This document shows, in pieces, positions 1-8,370 of a stretch of DNA of 64,000 nucleotides. The stretch lies in NCBI RefSeq assembly GCF_003259435.1, contig NZ_QLMA01000009.1:310028-374027 (forward strand), written 5' to 3'. The position numbers and the translations under genes are program-made. Numbering within the stretch: position 1 is the first letter of the stretch; each line of letters begins with the position of its first letter. Origin of the DNA: Chitinophaga dinghuensis (GTDB taxonomy: Bacteria; Bacteroidota; Bacteroidia; Chitinophagales; Chitinophagaceae). The notes beneath the pieces were generated by a model. That model was given only the letters and a program-made list of their open reading frames with translations. It had not been told where the DNA came from and did not search any database.

Positions 1-527
1 ATAACGGTATTGGCAACTGCCTTGCTGTGAGGTCGGGTAATACCCAGCCTACAGATGTCAAATCCTTTTCCCTGGAGCATTATTTTGGTCAGTATCTCAA
101 TTCGTCCATTAACTTTTATAGAGGAAGTGATGCTGGGGATGGGTTTATGACTTTCGCGACTTCTGCCGGTACTGAAAGAATGCGCATTACCTATTGGGGA
201 AATGTTGGCATCGGTACTACCACACCTCAGTCTAAACTGGCAGTTGCAGGCACTATCACCGCTCAAAAAGTAAAAGTAACCGCTACCGGCTGGCCTGATT
301 TTGTCTTCGCAGATGATTACCAGCTGCCCTCTTTATCAGCAGTTGAACAGTATATCCGCACACATCGTCATTTACCCGAAGTACCAGCTGCTGATGAAGT
401 AGAAAAGAATGGTCAGGACCTCGGTGAAATGAATAAGAAACTTTTACAAAAAGTAGAAGAACTTACCTTGTATGTCATTGAACTACAGAAGCAAGTCAAT
501 GCATTGCAGGAAAAAGTAAATAAATAA
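1..527 (+). CDS. C-terminal part of a fibre-like repeat protein (partial)
   Basis: The reading frame is open from the left edge and ends at a TAA, so only the C-terminal ~174 residues are seen; the GTG at 27 is probably internal. The visible part has the 'GNVGIGTTTPQSKLAVAG' segment that precedes the C-terminal domain of many large Bacteroidota fibre, tail-spike-like or cell-surface proteins. It is followed by a conserved block (WPDFVFADDYQLPSL, HRHLPEVPAADEV) and a heptad-rich coiled coil over the last 40 residues (LLQKVEELTLYVIELQKQV). In such proteins this tail probably drives trimerisation or chaperoning. The N-terminal domains, and therefore the function, lie outside the window. No secretion sorting domain is seen at the C terminus. 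Confidence 0.7.
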   Translation, partial: NGIGNCLAVRSGNTQPTDVKSFSLEHYFGQYLNSSINFYRGSDAGDGFMTFATSAGTERMRITYWGNVGIGTTTPQSKLAVAGTITAQKVKVTATGWPDFVFADDYQLPSLSAVEQYIRTHRHLPEVPAADEVEKNGQDLGEMNKKLLQKVEELTLYVIELQKQVNALQEKVNK

Positions 528-654
528 TCTGTTGGCAGCCTGGAGAAGGCCAGGCTGCTAATTATCTTGTATCGAAAAGCTTCCCGAAAAACCAGATATG
601 GCAACAAAATTGCATAGAAAATCAGTATCTTTTACTACCTAGATACTACGCTAT

Positions 655-1197
655 ATGCCAGGTTACTATGAATTAACAATAGAAGACGACCGGTTACTCC
701 TCATTAAAAACAGACAGAGAGTCATTGTGCTGACAATTCTCTTTTCTTTGGTATCCATCTCTGCGGTTTCTTATTTCTCTCTTGCAGAATATATGGCGGG
801 AGTGACACATCTACAAGATAACTATGTGTCGCTCATTATCTTTATATCGCTCATGTTGGGAGTTGCTGTGTATACCATCATACGCACTGTGAACGATAAG
901 GATATTGAAATTATCCGCGAAGGCAAATCCATTTTTTATGTCAATGGGGAATTCATTCAGTTGAATCAGGAAAATGATTTCCTGGAAGTACAGAAGCAAA
1001 CTAGTTCAAAAGGCATCCCCTATTTTACCATTTACCTGCATACTGAAACGCGCAGAATTGAGATCTGTAAAAGAATGAGGAAGAATGACTATGAAACAAA
1101 CAGCCCTCTTATGTCTGAGTTCCTGGGCCTCCCTATAAGAATGGGTAAACCCTGGATCGCCCGTCAGGTAAGGAAATGGATGGGGCTTTCAGAATAA
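655..1197 (+). CDS. small two-helix membrane protein, paralogue of the next gene
   Basis: An unrecognised 180-residue protein. It opens with 'YYELTIEDDRLLL', then has two hydrophobic segments at about residues 24-45 and 60-80, followed by a soluble C-terminal half of roughly 100 residues. The layout suggests a PH-like or YcxB-like membrane-anchored domain, but no named family is certain. The next gene has the same architecture (YYQLTIKGNELLL, two helices, charged C-terminal half with a matching R-R-M-D/N-x-E motif), so the two look like an old tandem duplication. The start ATG sits about 50 bases after a non-coding gap. No enzymatic motif is visible. It lies upstream of fecR on the same strand, but co-transcription is not shown. 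Confidence 0.7.
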   Translation: MPGYYELTIEDDRLLLIKNRQRVIVLTILFSLVSISAVSYFSLAEYMAGVTHLQDNYVSLIIFISLMLGVAVYTIIRTVNDKDIEIIREGKSIFYVNGEFIQLNQENDFLEVQKQTSSKGIPYFTIYLHTETRRIEICKRMRKNDYETNSPLMSEFLGLPIRMGKPWIARQVRKWMGLSE

Positions 1198-1280
1198 AGA
1201 GCTCGTGTCTCCCTATATTATCCCAATCATTAGCTGATTTTCTAAAAGTACCGTTTAGAGATTAATTAGCAGCACGCCAG

Positions 1281-1808
1281 ATGCATATGAGCTATTACCA
1301 ACTTACAATAAAGGGAAATGAGTTGCTGCTAAGCAGTAAGCGGATACTATATATTACGGTGCTGATGTTGTTGTTCCTGCCACTGACTACCCTCTTATTT
1401 TACAAAGCCATTTATAGCATCTATGTACATGAGCCAGATAAAACAAAAATTATTTGTCTGATCGGGTTCGCAATACTATATACCTTTTTAATGATCATAT
1501 TGTTGCGCAGATACTTACGCGATAAGAGCATAGTTATCCTGCATCTCCGGCAAAATAAATACCTTATCAATGGTACGCCTTATGTTTTTGACACGATGAG
1601 AGATTACATCATGGTGGAAGAAAAGCATAACGAAAGAAGGAGTACGCGTTATTACCTTTCCATTATAACTAACGGTCGTAAAATCCCGCTCGCCAGAAGA
1701 ATGGACTCAGAGGAATACCGTAACTATATACGGCCGATATACCAATTCTTACAGCTGACGATCAAGAGGGAAACAGGGCCATATCAATCTATTGGCATTA
1801 ATGATTAA
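1281..1808 (+). CDS. small two-helix membrane protein, tandem paralogue
   Basis: A 175-residue protein with the same plan as the gene before it. It has an N-terminal 'SYYQLTIKGNELLL' strand region, two transmembrane helices (about residues 22-46 and 57-77), and a basic C-terminal domain ending near 'RRMDSEEYRNYIRPIYQFL'. The start is either the ATG at 1281 or the ATG six bases later at 1287; the latter fits the paralogue's N terminus about equally well. Identity between the pair is low but continuous along the length. The function is unknown. Family similarity to other small membrane proteins (YcxB-like) is a guess. Confidence 0.68.
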   Translation: MHMSYYQLTIKGNELLLSSKRILYITVLMLLFLPLTTLLFYKAIYSIYVHEPDKTKIICLIGFAILYTFLMIILLRRYLRDKSIVILHLRQNKYLINGTPYVFDTMRDYIMVEEKHNERRSTRYYLSIITNGRKIPLARRMDSEEYRNYIRPIYQFLQLTIKRETGPYQSIGIND

Positions 1809-1904
1809 TAGAGATGATATATGGAAGTCTTCACATTATTACCAAATTGTTAACTCCCCTTTTCTCACTCATCCTTCCTTTTTTGTGAAGCGTACTCTTT
1901 ATGT

Positions 1905-2819
1905 ATGCAGATCAATCGCGTCATATTAGAAAAGTATTTCCAGGGCAACTGCTCCACAGAAGAACAGTTGCTGGTAGAGAAATATCTGGAACAGACAAAC
2001 ACCCCTGAGCTGGATAGTCTCCTTACAGCTACCTGGGACGACGCGAACAAGCCTGTACGCAAAGTTCATCGCATGTGGTATGCTGCCGCAGCCGCTGCTG
2101 TGGCGGGAATTATCATCCTGGCAACCGCTGTGTTCCATCCGGTAGGAAAACAGTCGGCCCTGACAGATAACATGGATACCCTCTTTAACCATACCAGCCG
2201 CGTACAGATCTACAACATGCCGGATGGCTCACAGGTATGGCTAAACGCTCATAGTAAACTGGGCTACTCCACTGCCTATAATATCCATGGGCGCGACCTG
2301 TGGCTGGAAGGCGAGGCATTGTTTAAAGTGGTGACTAATGCGAAACAACCTTTTAATGTACATACCAGGCATCTGACCACTACTGTATTAGGTACTACTT
2401 TTCATATATCCACCGCCAGCCATGCCGACGGAAGTATCCAGATCAGCCTGCTGGAAGGGAAAATCGCTGTAGCAGAAAGGAACGGATATACGAAAATCCT
2501 TACACCGGGTGAAATGCTCACCAGTATGGAAGGACAACCCGCCAATACCGGCGCCTTCAACGAGAAAGAAGTGCTCGACTGGAAGAACAACAAAATCATT
2601 TTTAACAGAACCACCCTCGCTGATGTGCTGACCCGGCTACAACAGCGGGAAGGAAACAGGATTACTTTAGCTGACCAAAAACTGGCAACGAAAAGAATAT
2701 CAGGCGAATTTAGCGGCGATACGCCTATCCGGGAAATACTCGCCACCCTTGCTTATGTGCATGATCTGAAATGTACCCGTGTCAATGACAGCACATACCT
2801 GATATCCGCGAAACATTAA
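1905..2819 (+). CDS. FecR-family anti-sigma factor
   Basis: A 304-residue inner-membrane anti-sigma regulator. FecR proteins relay a signal from a TonB-dependent receptor's N-terminal domain to a cytoplasmic ECF sigma factor. The sequence shows an N-terminal cytoplasmic segment (1-55), one alanine-rich transmembrane helix (about 58-78), a periplasmic FecR domain (about 95-195, with MPDGSQVWLNAHSKL) and a C-terminal DUF4974 domain (about 229-304, FNRTTLADVLTRLQ). The receptor gene follows 29 bases later on the same strand. The usual ECF sigma gene is not found directly upstream; two small membrane-protein genes are there instead. The nearest sigma gene is the minus-strand one at 9729-10268. 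Confidence 0.93.
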   Translation: MQINRVILEKYFQGNCSTEEQLLVEKYLEQTNTPELDSLLTATWDDANKPVRKVHRMWYAAAAAAVAGIIILATAVFHPVGKQSALTDNMDTLFNHTSRVQIYNMPDGSQVWLNAHSKLGYSTAYNIHGRDLWLEGEALFKVVTNAKQPFNVHTRHLTTTVLGTTFHISTASHADGSIQISLLEGKIAVAERNGYTKILTPGEMLTSMEGQPANTGAFNEKEVLDWKNNKIIFNRTTLADVLTRLQQREGNRITLADQKLATKRISGEFSGDTPIREILATLAYVHDLKCTRVNDSTYLISAKH

Positions 2820-2848
2820 AACTCATCATTTATTAATAGTTAAAAAGT

Positions 2849-5800
2849 ATGCAAAAATCTTTACACAGATTTTGTACAGGCGCTGCCATGCCTGTAAAGA
2901 TGCTGTCACTGTGGATGCTGACGCTCGCTGCAGGAAAGCTGCAGGCACAGTCCTACAAATCCCTGCGCGATAAAGTGTACCTGCAATTCAATAATTCCAA
3001 TGCACAGGATATCGTAAAGTCATTACAGAAACAAACTCCTTATACTTTCGTTTATGATCCGGAATACCTACAGCATTGCCCTGTGGCTGCCGCTAAGTTC
3101 TCCGGGTCTCCATTACATGCCGTTCTCGAATACCTGGACTATAACAGTCCACTTGATATAGAAATGACAGGTACCTCTACTATCGCCCTCAAGAGAGGTC
3201 GTGCGGAAAGGCCAGAAAATCGTGCTCAGGGCCGCGTTACAGGGAGAGTGTCCGATTCAAAGAACGAACCGTTGCCTGGAGTGACCATCCATGCCAGCAA
3301 TGGAATGGGTACTGTTTCCAATGTAGATGGCACTTTCGATCTGCCCTTGGAACCAGGAAAATATGATATCACTTTTTCTTTTATCTCCTTCGATTCCCGT
3401 AAAATAACAGACGTACAAATTAGTCCGAAAAATACCACGGCACTGAACGTTGTCCTCTATTCCAATAGTTCCAGGCTAAAAGAAGTAACAGTAACGGGAA
3501 CGTATGCACGCGCCTCTGCAGAAGGACTGTATGCCATTCAAAAGAATAGCGCCGGTATCACAGACGGTATCAGTGCAGATCAGATTGGCCGTACCCCCGA
3601 TAAAAACCTGGGCGAAGTCCTCAAACGCGTTAGTGGGATGTCTACCATGGAAAATAAATACGTGGTGGTACGCGGCCTCAGTGAACGCTATAACCAGGCT
3701 ATCCTGAATGGCCAGATTATGCCCAGTACAGAACTCAACAGAAAGAATTTCAACTATGATATCATTCCCGCTGCACTGATCGAAAATGTGACCGTTATCA
3801 AAACGCTGACACCCGACAGAAGTGCGGAGTTCGGAGGAGGCCTGGTAGAAGTAAATACCCTCGGTATCCCAACGCAAAGCTTTTTTAATATATCCGTTGG
3901 CGGTAGTTACAATGATAAAACCACCGGTAAAGATTTCCTCACCTTGCCCCTCGAAGGAAAAGAATATCGCGGACAAATATCAGATCACCGCAAATGGTTT
4001 GGCGGTACCAACTGGAGTTCCACCACAGAGCTGGCAAACGCCAATGCTACCTGGGAAAAGGGAAAGCCGGCCTATGCCAATAACTGGATACTGACTGATC
4101 TCAAAGCGCCCGTGTCTCCCAATATCCAAATTGCGGGAGGTAAAATCATCAATCGTCACTTTGGATTTGTAGGCGCCATCGGCTACAGAACCACCTTTTC
4201 TACGCAGGATGTGATCAACGGCCGAGATGGTTTTCAACAGCAAAGCGGGACCGCTGCAAAAGACTCTATGCTATTCCATGGACAACGTTATGGATTTACC
4301 AATAATATCAATGGATTGCTGGGCGTTGGCTACAGAGATGATAAGAATAAAATCACTTACCAGGGATTATATCTCCAGGTACTGGACCAGCAACTTACCG
4401 TAGGACGCGGCCACCACGATGAATCCGGTCCTAATGCCCTGGCAATACAAGATATTGCCACACAAAGCAAAATATTACAGAATCAGCTGAAAGGGGAACA
4501 TGCACTGAGCTTCGGTGGCCTCAAAGTGAAATGGATGGCCAGCTACATTGATCTGGATAAAATCCGCCCGGATAACCACTTTCTGATAGCCGACAGCTAT
4601 GAAGATAAATCTGCAAAGCTCAATCAGTTCAATATCAGGGCGCCTTTCGCTACAGGCCGCGACGGTACTTTACGCTGGTGGAGCCGGGCAAAAGAAAAAA
4701 ACTTCAACTGGGATCTGAATATCGCGGCTCCCTTTAATGTAGGCCCTGTTACAAATACCGCTAAAATCGGCTATGCCGGCTGGAATAAAGACAGATTGTT
4801 TTTCGTCTCCAATTCCTCTTCAAAAGGCTACAGTGGAGAGTTCTACCAACCGCTTCAGAAATTCTTTACGGATTCCAGCGTGATCACTAAACTGACGGAT
4901 GGTGGAGATGACTTCAAAGCCAACGTCACCTTGCACGCGCTCTATGGGATGCTGGATAACAAGTTCGGTAAATTCAGACTGGTGTGGGGTTTAAGAGCAG
5001 AATATTACAACCTCAATGACGCGAACGCAGTGCTGCAACATGAACTGAAGTCTACCAACAATAGTAACAAAGACCTGGATATCTCTGCTGTATTAAACAG
5101 AGAACCGAACTGGCGCTTCTTCCCTTCTGCCAACCTTACTTACGGTCTCACGCCGAAAATGAATCTGCGACTGGCTTATGCGGAAAGTATCATTCGCCCT
5201 GATATCAGAGAGCTGTCTTTCTTCCGTGAATATGACTACGAGCTGGGTGGGGATTATGTGGGCGAGAACCTGATCCGCTCTACAACTATCCGTCACTATG
5301 ATTTTCGGTATGAGTGGTATCCTGCTCCCGGAGATATCATCTCTGCAAGCCTTTTCATGAAAGACTTGTCATACCCCATGGAGATTTATAAGCAAGGCGT
5401 GAACAGATTATTCACCTTACAGAATAATAAATCTGCCCAGAACTATGGTGCAGAGATAGAGGTCCGTAAATCGTTTGCTTTTACCCAGGTGCCGGTTGTA
5501 AAGAATATTACGGTATATGGTAACTTCTCTTACCTGGATGCATGGGTGAAACCATTGACTACTACTATCAAACTGGACACGGTGATCCCGAACAAACTGA
5601 GTGTATACGAAACAACGGGTAAGCTGGAACATCGTCCACAGGCGGGTGCGAGCAACTATATGATGAATGCGGGCATTTACTATGATACAAAGCCATTGTC
5701 GCTGAGTCTTAGCTACAATTTCGTTGGAAACAGGATGTTCCGTCCTGCAGCGTTCTATCCGCAGTCGCTCATGGAACAGCCGCTGAATGCATTGGATGGG

Positions 5801-6031
5801 CAGATTATGGTGAGATTCCTGCGTGGTAAGGGAGAGTGTAAAATCAGTGTGGCCAATATTCTGAATGCTTATAGCATTGTATACGAAAATACTTACAACG
5901 ATGATCCTGCCATCCAATTTGGCAAGGCGCCATCAAAACAGCAGCTGGCTTATCAGAAAGAAAAGGATTTGATTAATTATCGTTTGTCACCCGGCCGGAC
6001 GTATAGCGCTACTGTTACCTATAAATTCTAG
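2849..6031 (+). CDS. TonB-dependent outer-membrane receptor with STN signalling domain
   Basis: A 1060-residue energised outer-membrane transporter. In order: a signal peptide (about 1-34, ending LQAQ), a secretin/TonB N-terminal STN domain (about 39-115) that in this family contacts FecR, a CarboxypepD_reg-like domain (about 127-205, GRVSDSKNEPLPGVTI), a plug domain (about 225-335), and a long 22-strand-type barrel ending in an aromatic residue (TYKF). No SusD partner follows and the SusC-type signature is not evident, so a glycan-uptake Sus pair is unlikely. The gene sits in a fecR - receptor - lipoprotein - lipoprotein unit. The two lipoproteins are therefore plausible surface partners for substrate capture. 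The substrate cannot be read from the sequence. Confidence 0.92.
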   Translation: MQKSLHRFCTGAAMPVKMLSLWMLTLAAGKLQAQSYKSLRDKVYLQFNNSNAQDIVKSLQKQTPYTFVYDPEYLQHCPVAAAKFSGSPLHAVLEYLDYNSPLDIEMTGTSTIALKRGRAERPENRAQGRVTGRVSDSKNEPLPGVTIHASNGMGTVSNVDGTFDLPLEPGKYDITFSFISFDSRKITDVQISPKNTTALNVVLYSNSSRLKEVTVTGTYARASAEGLYAIQKNSAGITDGISADQIGRTPDKNLGEVLKRVSGMSTMENKYVVVRGLSERYNQAILNGQIMPSTELNRKNFNYDIIPAALIENVTVIKTLTPDRSAEFGGGLVEVNTLGIPTQSFFNISVGGSYNDKTTGKDFLTLPLEGKEYRGQISDHRKWFGGTNWSSTTELANANATWEKGKPAYANNWILTDLKAPVSPNIQIAGGKIINRHFGFVGAIGYRTTFSTQDVINGRDGFQQQSGTAAKDSMLFHGQRYGFTNNINGLLGVGYRDDKNKITYQGLYLQVLDQQLTVGRGHHDESGPNALAIQDIATQSKILQNQLKGEHALSFGGLKVKWMASYIDLDKIRPDNHFLIADSYEDKSAKLNQFNIRAPFATGRDGTLRWWSRAKEKNFNWDLNIAAPFNVGPVTNTAKIGYAGWNKDRLFFVSNSSSKGYSGEFYQPLQKFFTDSSVITKLTDGGDDFKANVTLHALYGMLDNKFGKFRLVWGLRAEYYNLNDANAVLQHELKSTNNSNKDLDISAVLNREPNWRFFPSANLTYGLTPKMNLRLAYAESIIRPDIRELSFFREYDYELGGDYVGENLIRSTTIRHYDFRYEWYPAPGDIISASLFMKDLSYPMEIYKQGVNRLFTLQNNKSAQNYGAEIEVRKSFAFTQVPVVKNITVYGNFSYLDAWVKPLTTTIKLDTVIPNKLSVYETTGKLEHRPQAGASNYMMNAGIYYDTKPLSLSLSYNFVGNRMFRPAAFYPQSLMEQPLNALDGQIMVRFLRGKGECKISVANILNAYSIVYENTYNDDPAIQFGKAPSKQQLAYQKEKDLINYRLSPGRTYSATVTYKF

Positions 6032-6110
6032 CAATAGCTAAACATAATTTACGCGTAATGTAACCCTGATCAGGTAATCGATTAAACAGAAACTCTCAAA
6101 AGACAAATCC

Positions 6111-7490
6111 ATGAACAAGAAACCCTTATTTGTAACTGTATTATCGGCGCTGACGGTTGCCGGTATCTTCCTGGCCTCTTCCTGTAAAAAGGATCAACAC
6201 GGTGGTCGTCCTGTATTGGCTGGAACCATTGCTGGCTGCGGCGATAGCACTATTCACGGCGTTATCACTTCAGATCTGTATCTGCAGGCTTGTAAAACTT
6301 ATACACTGGACAGTCTGGTTTATGTATCTAACGGTGCTAAACTGACCATCCAGGCAGGAACTACTATCAAAGGCGCACTGGGTTCCGGTAAAGAAGGCGG
6401 ATACCCTGGTGGTGGTCTGATCATTACCCGTGGTTCTAAAATCATTGCGGAAGGTACTGCTTCCAACCCTATCATCTTTACTTCTGCCAGCAACAATCCA
6501 AAATCTGGTGACTGGGCTGGTGTGGTTATCCTCGGTCGTGCTACTACCAACTGGCCTTCGCTTACCCGCGTAGAAGGTATCCCTGGTACTCCGCTGGCAG
6601 ATGCTAACTACGGCGATCCTAACGTAAGAATCGATAACGATAACTCCGGTATCCTGAAGTATGTACGTATCGAGTACGCTGGTTATGCACTGTCTGCCAA
6701 CAACGAAATCAACGGTCTGACCCTGGCTGGCGTTGGTAGCGGTACTGTACTGGATTATATCGAAGTGTACAAAGCTGCTGATGACGCTTTCGAATTCTTC
6801 GGTGGAACAGTGAACGCTTCTCACCTGGTAGCTGTAGATGCACTGGATGATATGTTCGATACAGATAACGGCTATACCGGTTCTATCACTTATGCACTGG
6901 GTCTGTCTGATACTACCCGTGCAGACCAGAGCCAGTCTAATGGTTTCGAATCTGATAACGATGCGCAAGGTTCTAACAACACTCCTATCACTCGTCCTAA
7001 GTACAACTATGTAACCATCGTAGGCGTACCTTCTGCTTCCCTGGCTTCTATTGCTAATGGTCAGCCTTCTGGTAGCGGTAAATATGGCCGTGCTGCTCAC
7101 CTGAGAAGAAATACTGAGTTCGAAATTTCTAACTCTATCTTCACTGGTTTCAGATGGGGTATTTCTCTGGATTATGCACTGGGTAACACATTAGGTAAAT
7201 ACAATGCTGGTGTAGACGTATTCTGCAACAACTATGTAGATGGTTTCCAGATTCCTACTTCCAAAGAACTCAATTTCACCAGCTTCGCTGCTATCGCTAT
7301 GACTGTAGCTTGTACCAGCAACCAAACTGCTAACTCTACAGATCCTAACGATTTCGTACAGCTGAACTCTCCATTCGTTCGCGTACCGAATGATCCGTTC
7401 AACTATCAGGCATTTGTTGCTTCTCCTGCTGCATCTGCAGGTGCATTTGCTACAGACGCAACCTGGGCTGATTCCTGGACCAGATTCTAA
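6111..7490 (+). CDS. parallel beta-helix-like surface lipoprotein, probably highly expressed
   Basis: A 459-residue lipoprotein with a lipobox (LASSC, Cys25) followed by KKD. The mature part has repeated short beta-strand units (for example GLIITRGSKIIAEGTASNP, DWAGVVILGRATTNW, LKYVRIEYAGYAL) of the kind that form right-handed parallel beta-helices. It also has acidic Asp/Asn-rich turns (VRIDNDNSG, FESDNDAQG) that could bind divalent cations. Homologues in Bacteroidota are often found next to TonB-dependent receptors and are sometimes mislabelled as transporters. Codon choice is strikingly uniform (GGT, CGT, TCT/TCC, AAC, CTG), unlike the neighbouring genes, which suggests strong expression. 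It follows the receptor by 79 bases. Confidence 0.8.
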   Translation: MNKKPLFVTVLSALTVAGIFLASSCKKDQHGGRPVLAGTIAGCGDSTIHGVITSDLYLQACKTYTLDSLVYVSNGAKLTIQAGTTIKGALGSGKEGGYPGGGLIITRGSKIIAEGTASNPIIFTSASNNPKSGDWAGVVILGRATTNWPSLTRVEGIPGTPLADANYGDPNVRIDNDNSGILKYVRIEYAGYALSANNEINGLTLAGVGSGTVLDYIEVYKAADDAFEFFGGTVNASHLVAVDALDDMFDTDNGYTGSITYALGLSDTTRADQSQSNGFESDNDAQGSNNTPITRPKYNYVTIVGVPSASLASIANGQPSGSGKYGRAAHLRRNTEFEISNSIFTGFRWGISLDYALGNTLGKYNAGVDVFCNNYVDGFQIPTSKELNFTSFAAIAMTVACTSNQTANSTDPNDFVQLNSPFVRVPNDPFNYQAFVASPAASAGAFATDATWADSWTRF

Positions 7491-7511
7491 TAGTGTTTAA
7501 AAGATTTTTCC

Positions 7512-7542
7512 GGAGCCATCTCTACTCAGTAGAGACGGCTCC
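7512..7542 (+). terminator. hairpin between two lipoprotein genes
   Basis: A 14-pair stem with one A/C mismatch and a 3-base loop (TCA) begins 22 bases after the stop codon of the beta-helix lipoprotein. It is not followed by a good T-run. It may act as a partial terminator or as an mRNA 3'-end stabiliser that keeps the upstream message abundant relative to the gene at 7563. Confidence 0.55.
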
Positions 7543-7562
7543 TCTTCAAATTCTCAAATAAT

Positions 7563-8291
7563 ATGTATCTCAAGAAATTAGTTGTAATCGCCTTGCTGTC
7601 TTTATCGATAGCTGCCTGCCGCAAAGGAGAATTGCCAGATGAAAAATACTTTGGCAGCGTAAGCTACTCCGTTGCCCAGCTTCCGGGAACACCCATTATT
7701 GATGTGAAATTCAATGGGGTTTTGATAGACTCTATCACCAACGCACAAACGAAATCCACTATCATGCAGGCTGGCCTTCCTGGTAAACTCAGCTTCTATA
7801 AAGCAGGTAGCGATACACTGATTGCAGATACGGCTATTACTATCCTCCCAAATAAAACGATGGACTTCCGTATCATCTCCAGTGCTACACTGGGCGTGAA
7901 CGGCATCCTGACGCCTGCTTCTGTCAGCCCCGACTCGCTGACGATCCAGATATATCTCAACCTGAGCAGCTACTACAAATATGATGTGGTAGATCTGCAA
8001 CTACAGTATGTAGGGACCCCTGCCACTACACAAGTAGACGTAGCCCTCCTGAAAGGAGTAAAAAATAAACAACTCTATTCTACAGTATTACAGCTGCTCC
8101 ATAAGAATAAGTCTACCAACAGGGCTTATCAATACCTGCTAACCCTTAAAGATCCGGCTACAGGGCTTACGATTCCAACTCCGAGGACTCCGTCTTATTT
8201 TCTGTTTGCAAGCCCTACTTATGCAGGAAATTATATTTCTTATGTGAGTGACAATAATGGAACCCTCAGTTCAAAACTGACTGGTTTGTAA
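7563..8291 (+). CDS. DUF4397-like lipoprotein
   Basis: A 242-residue lipoprotein with lipobox SIAAC (Cys19) followed by RKGE. The N-terminal half reads like one DUF4397-type beta-sandwich unit: 'IIDVKFNGVLIDSI', then 'GKLSFYKAGSDTLIADTAI', then 'NKTMDFRII'. The C-terminal half (about 120-242) is probably a second beta-rich domain. No catalytic motif is seen. It is the last gene of the fecR - receptor - lipoprotein cluster, separated from the preceding gene by a hairpin and closed by a terminator. An accessory surface role beside the receptor is inferred from position only. Confidence 0.7.
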   Translation: MYLKKLVVIALLSLSIAACRKGELPDEKYFGSVSYSVAQLPGTPIIDVKFNGVLIDSITNAQTKSTIMQAGLPGKLSFYKAGSDTLIADTAITILPNKTMDFRIISSATLGVNGILTPASVSPDSLTIQIYLNLSSYYKYDVVDLQLQYVGTPATTQVDVALLKGVKNKQLYSTVLQLLHKNKSTNRAYQYLLTLKDPATGLTIPTPRTPSYFLFASPTYAGNYISYVSDNNGTLSSKLTGL

Positions 8292-8334
8292 AGTATGTTG
8301 TGATGTGTGCATGTAAATTCTTCATGCTGTTGGA

Positions 8335-8370
8335 AAGGCGTCTCAGTAGTGAGCGCCTTTTTATTTTTTC
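8335..8370. terminator. bidirectional terminator between convergent genes
   Basis: The arms AAGGCG-T-CTCA and TGAG-CGCCTT pair with a single bulged T, around a short GTAG loop, and are followed by TTTTATTTTTT. The T-run on the plus strand includes the complement of the TAA stop codon of the convergent minus-strand peptidase gene, so the two transcription units meet here with almost no spacer. Confidence 0.8.

Noticed and set aside
2849..6031. Assigning the TonB receptor as SusC of a polysaccharide utilisation locus
   Set aside because: There is no SusD gene and no glycoside hydrolase nearby; the STN domain and FecR point to a signal-responsive transporter of unknown substrate.
6270..7100. 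A 276-residue minus-strand frame inside the beta-helix lipoprotein gene
   Set aside because: It is an artefact of the strong codon bias of the real gene, which leaves the opposite strand free of stop codons.
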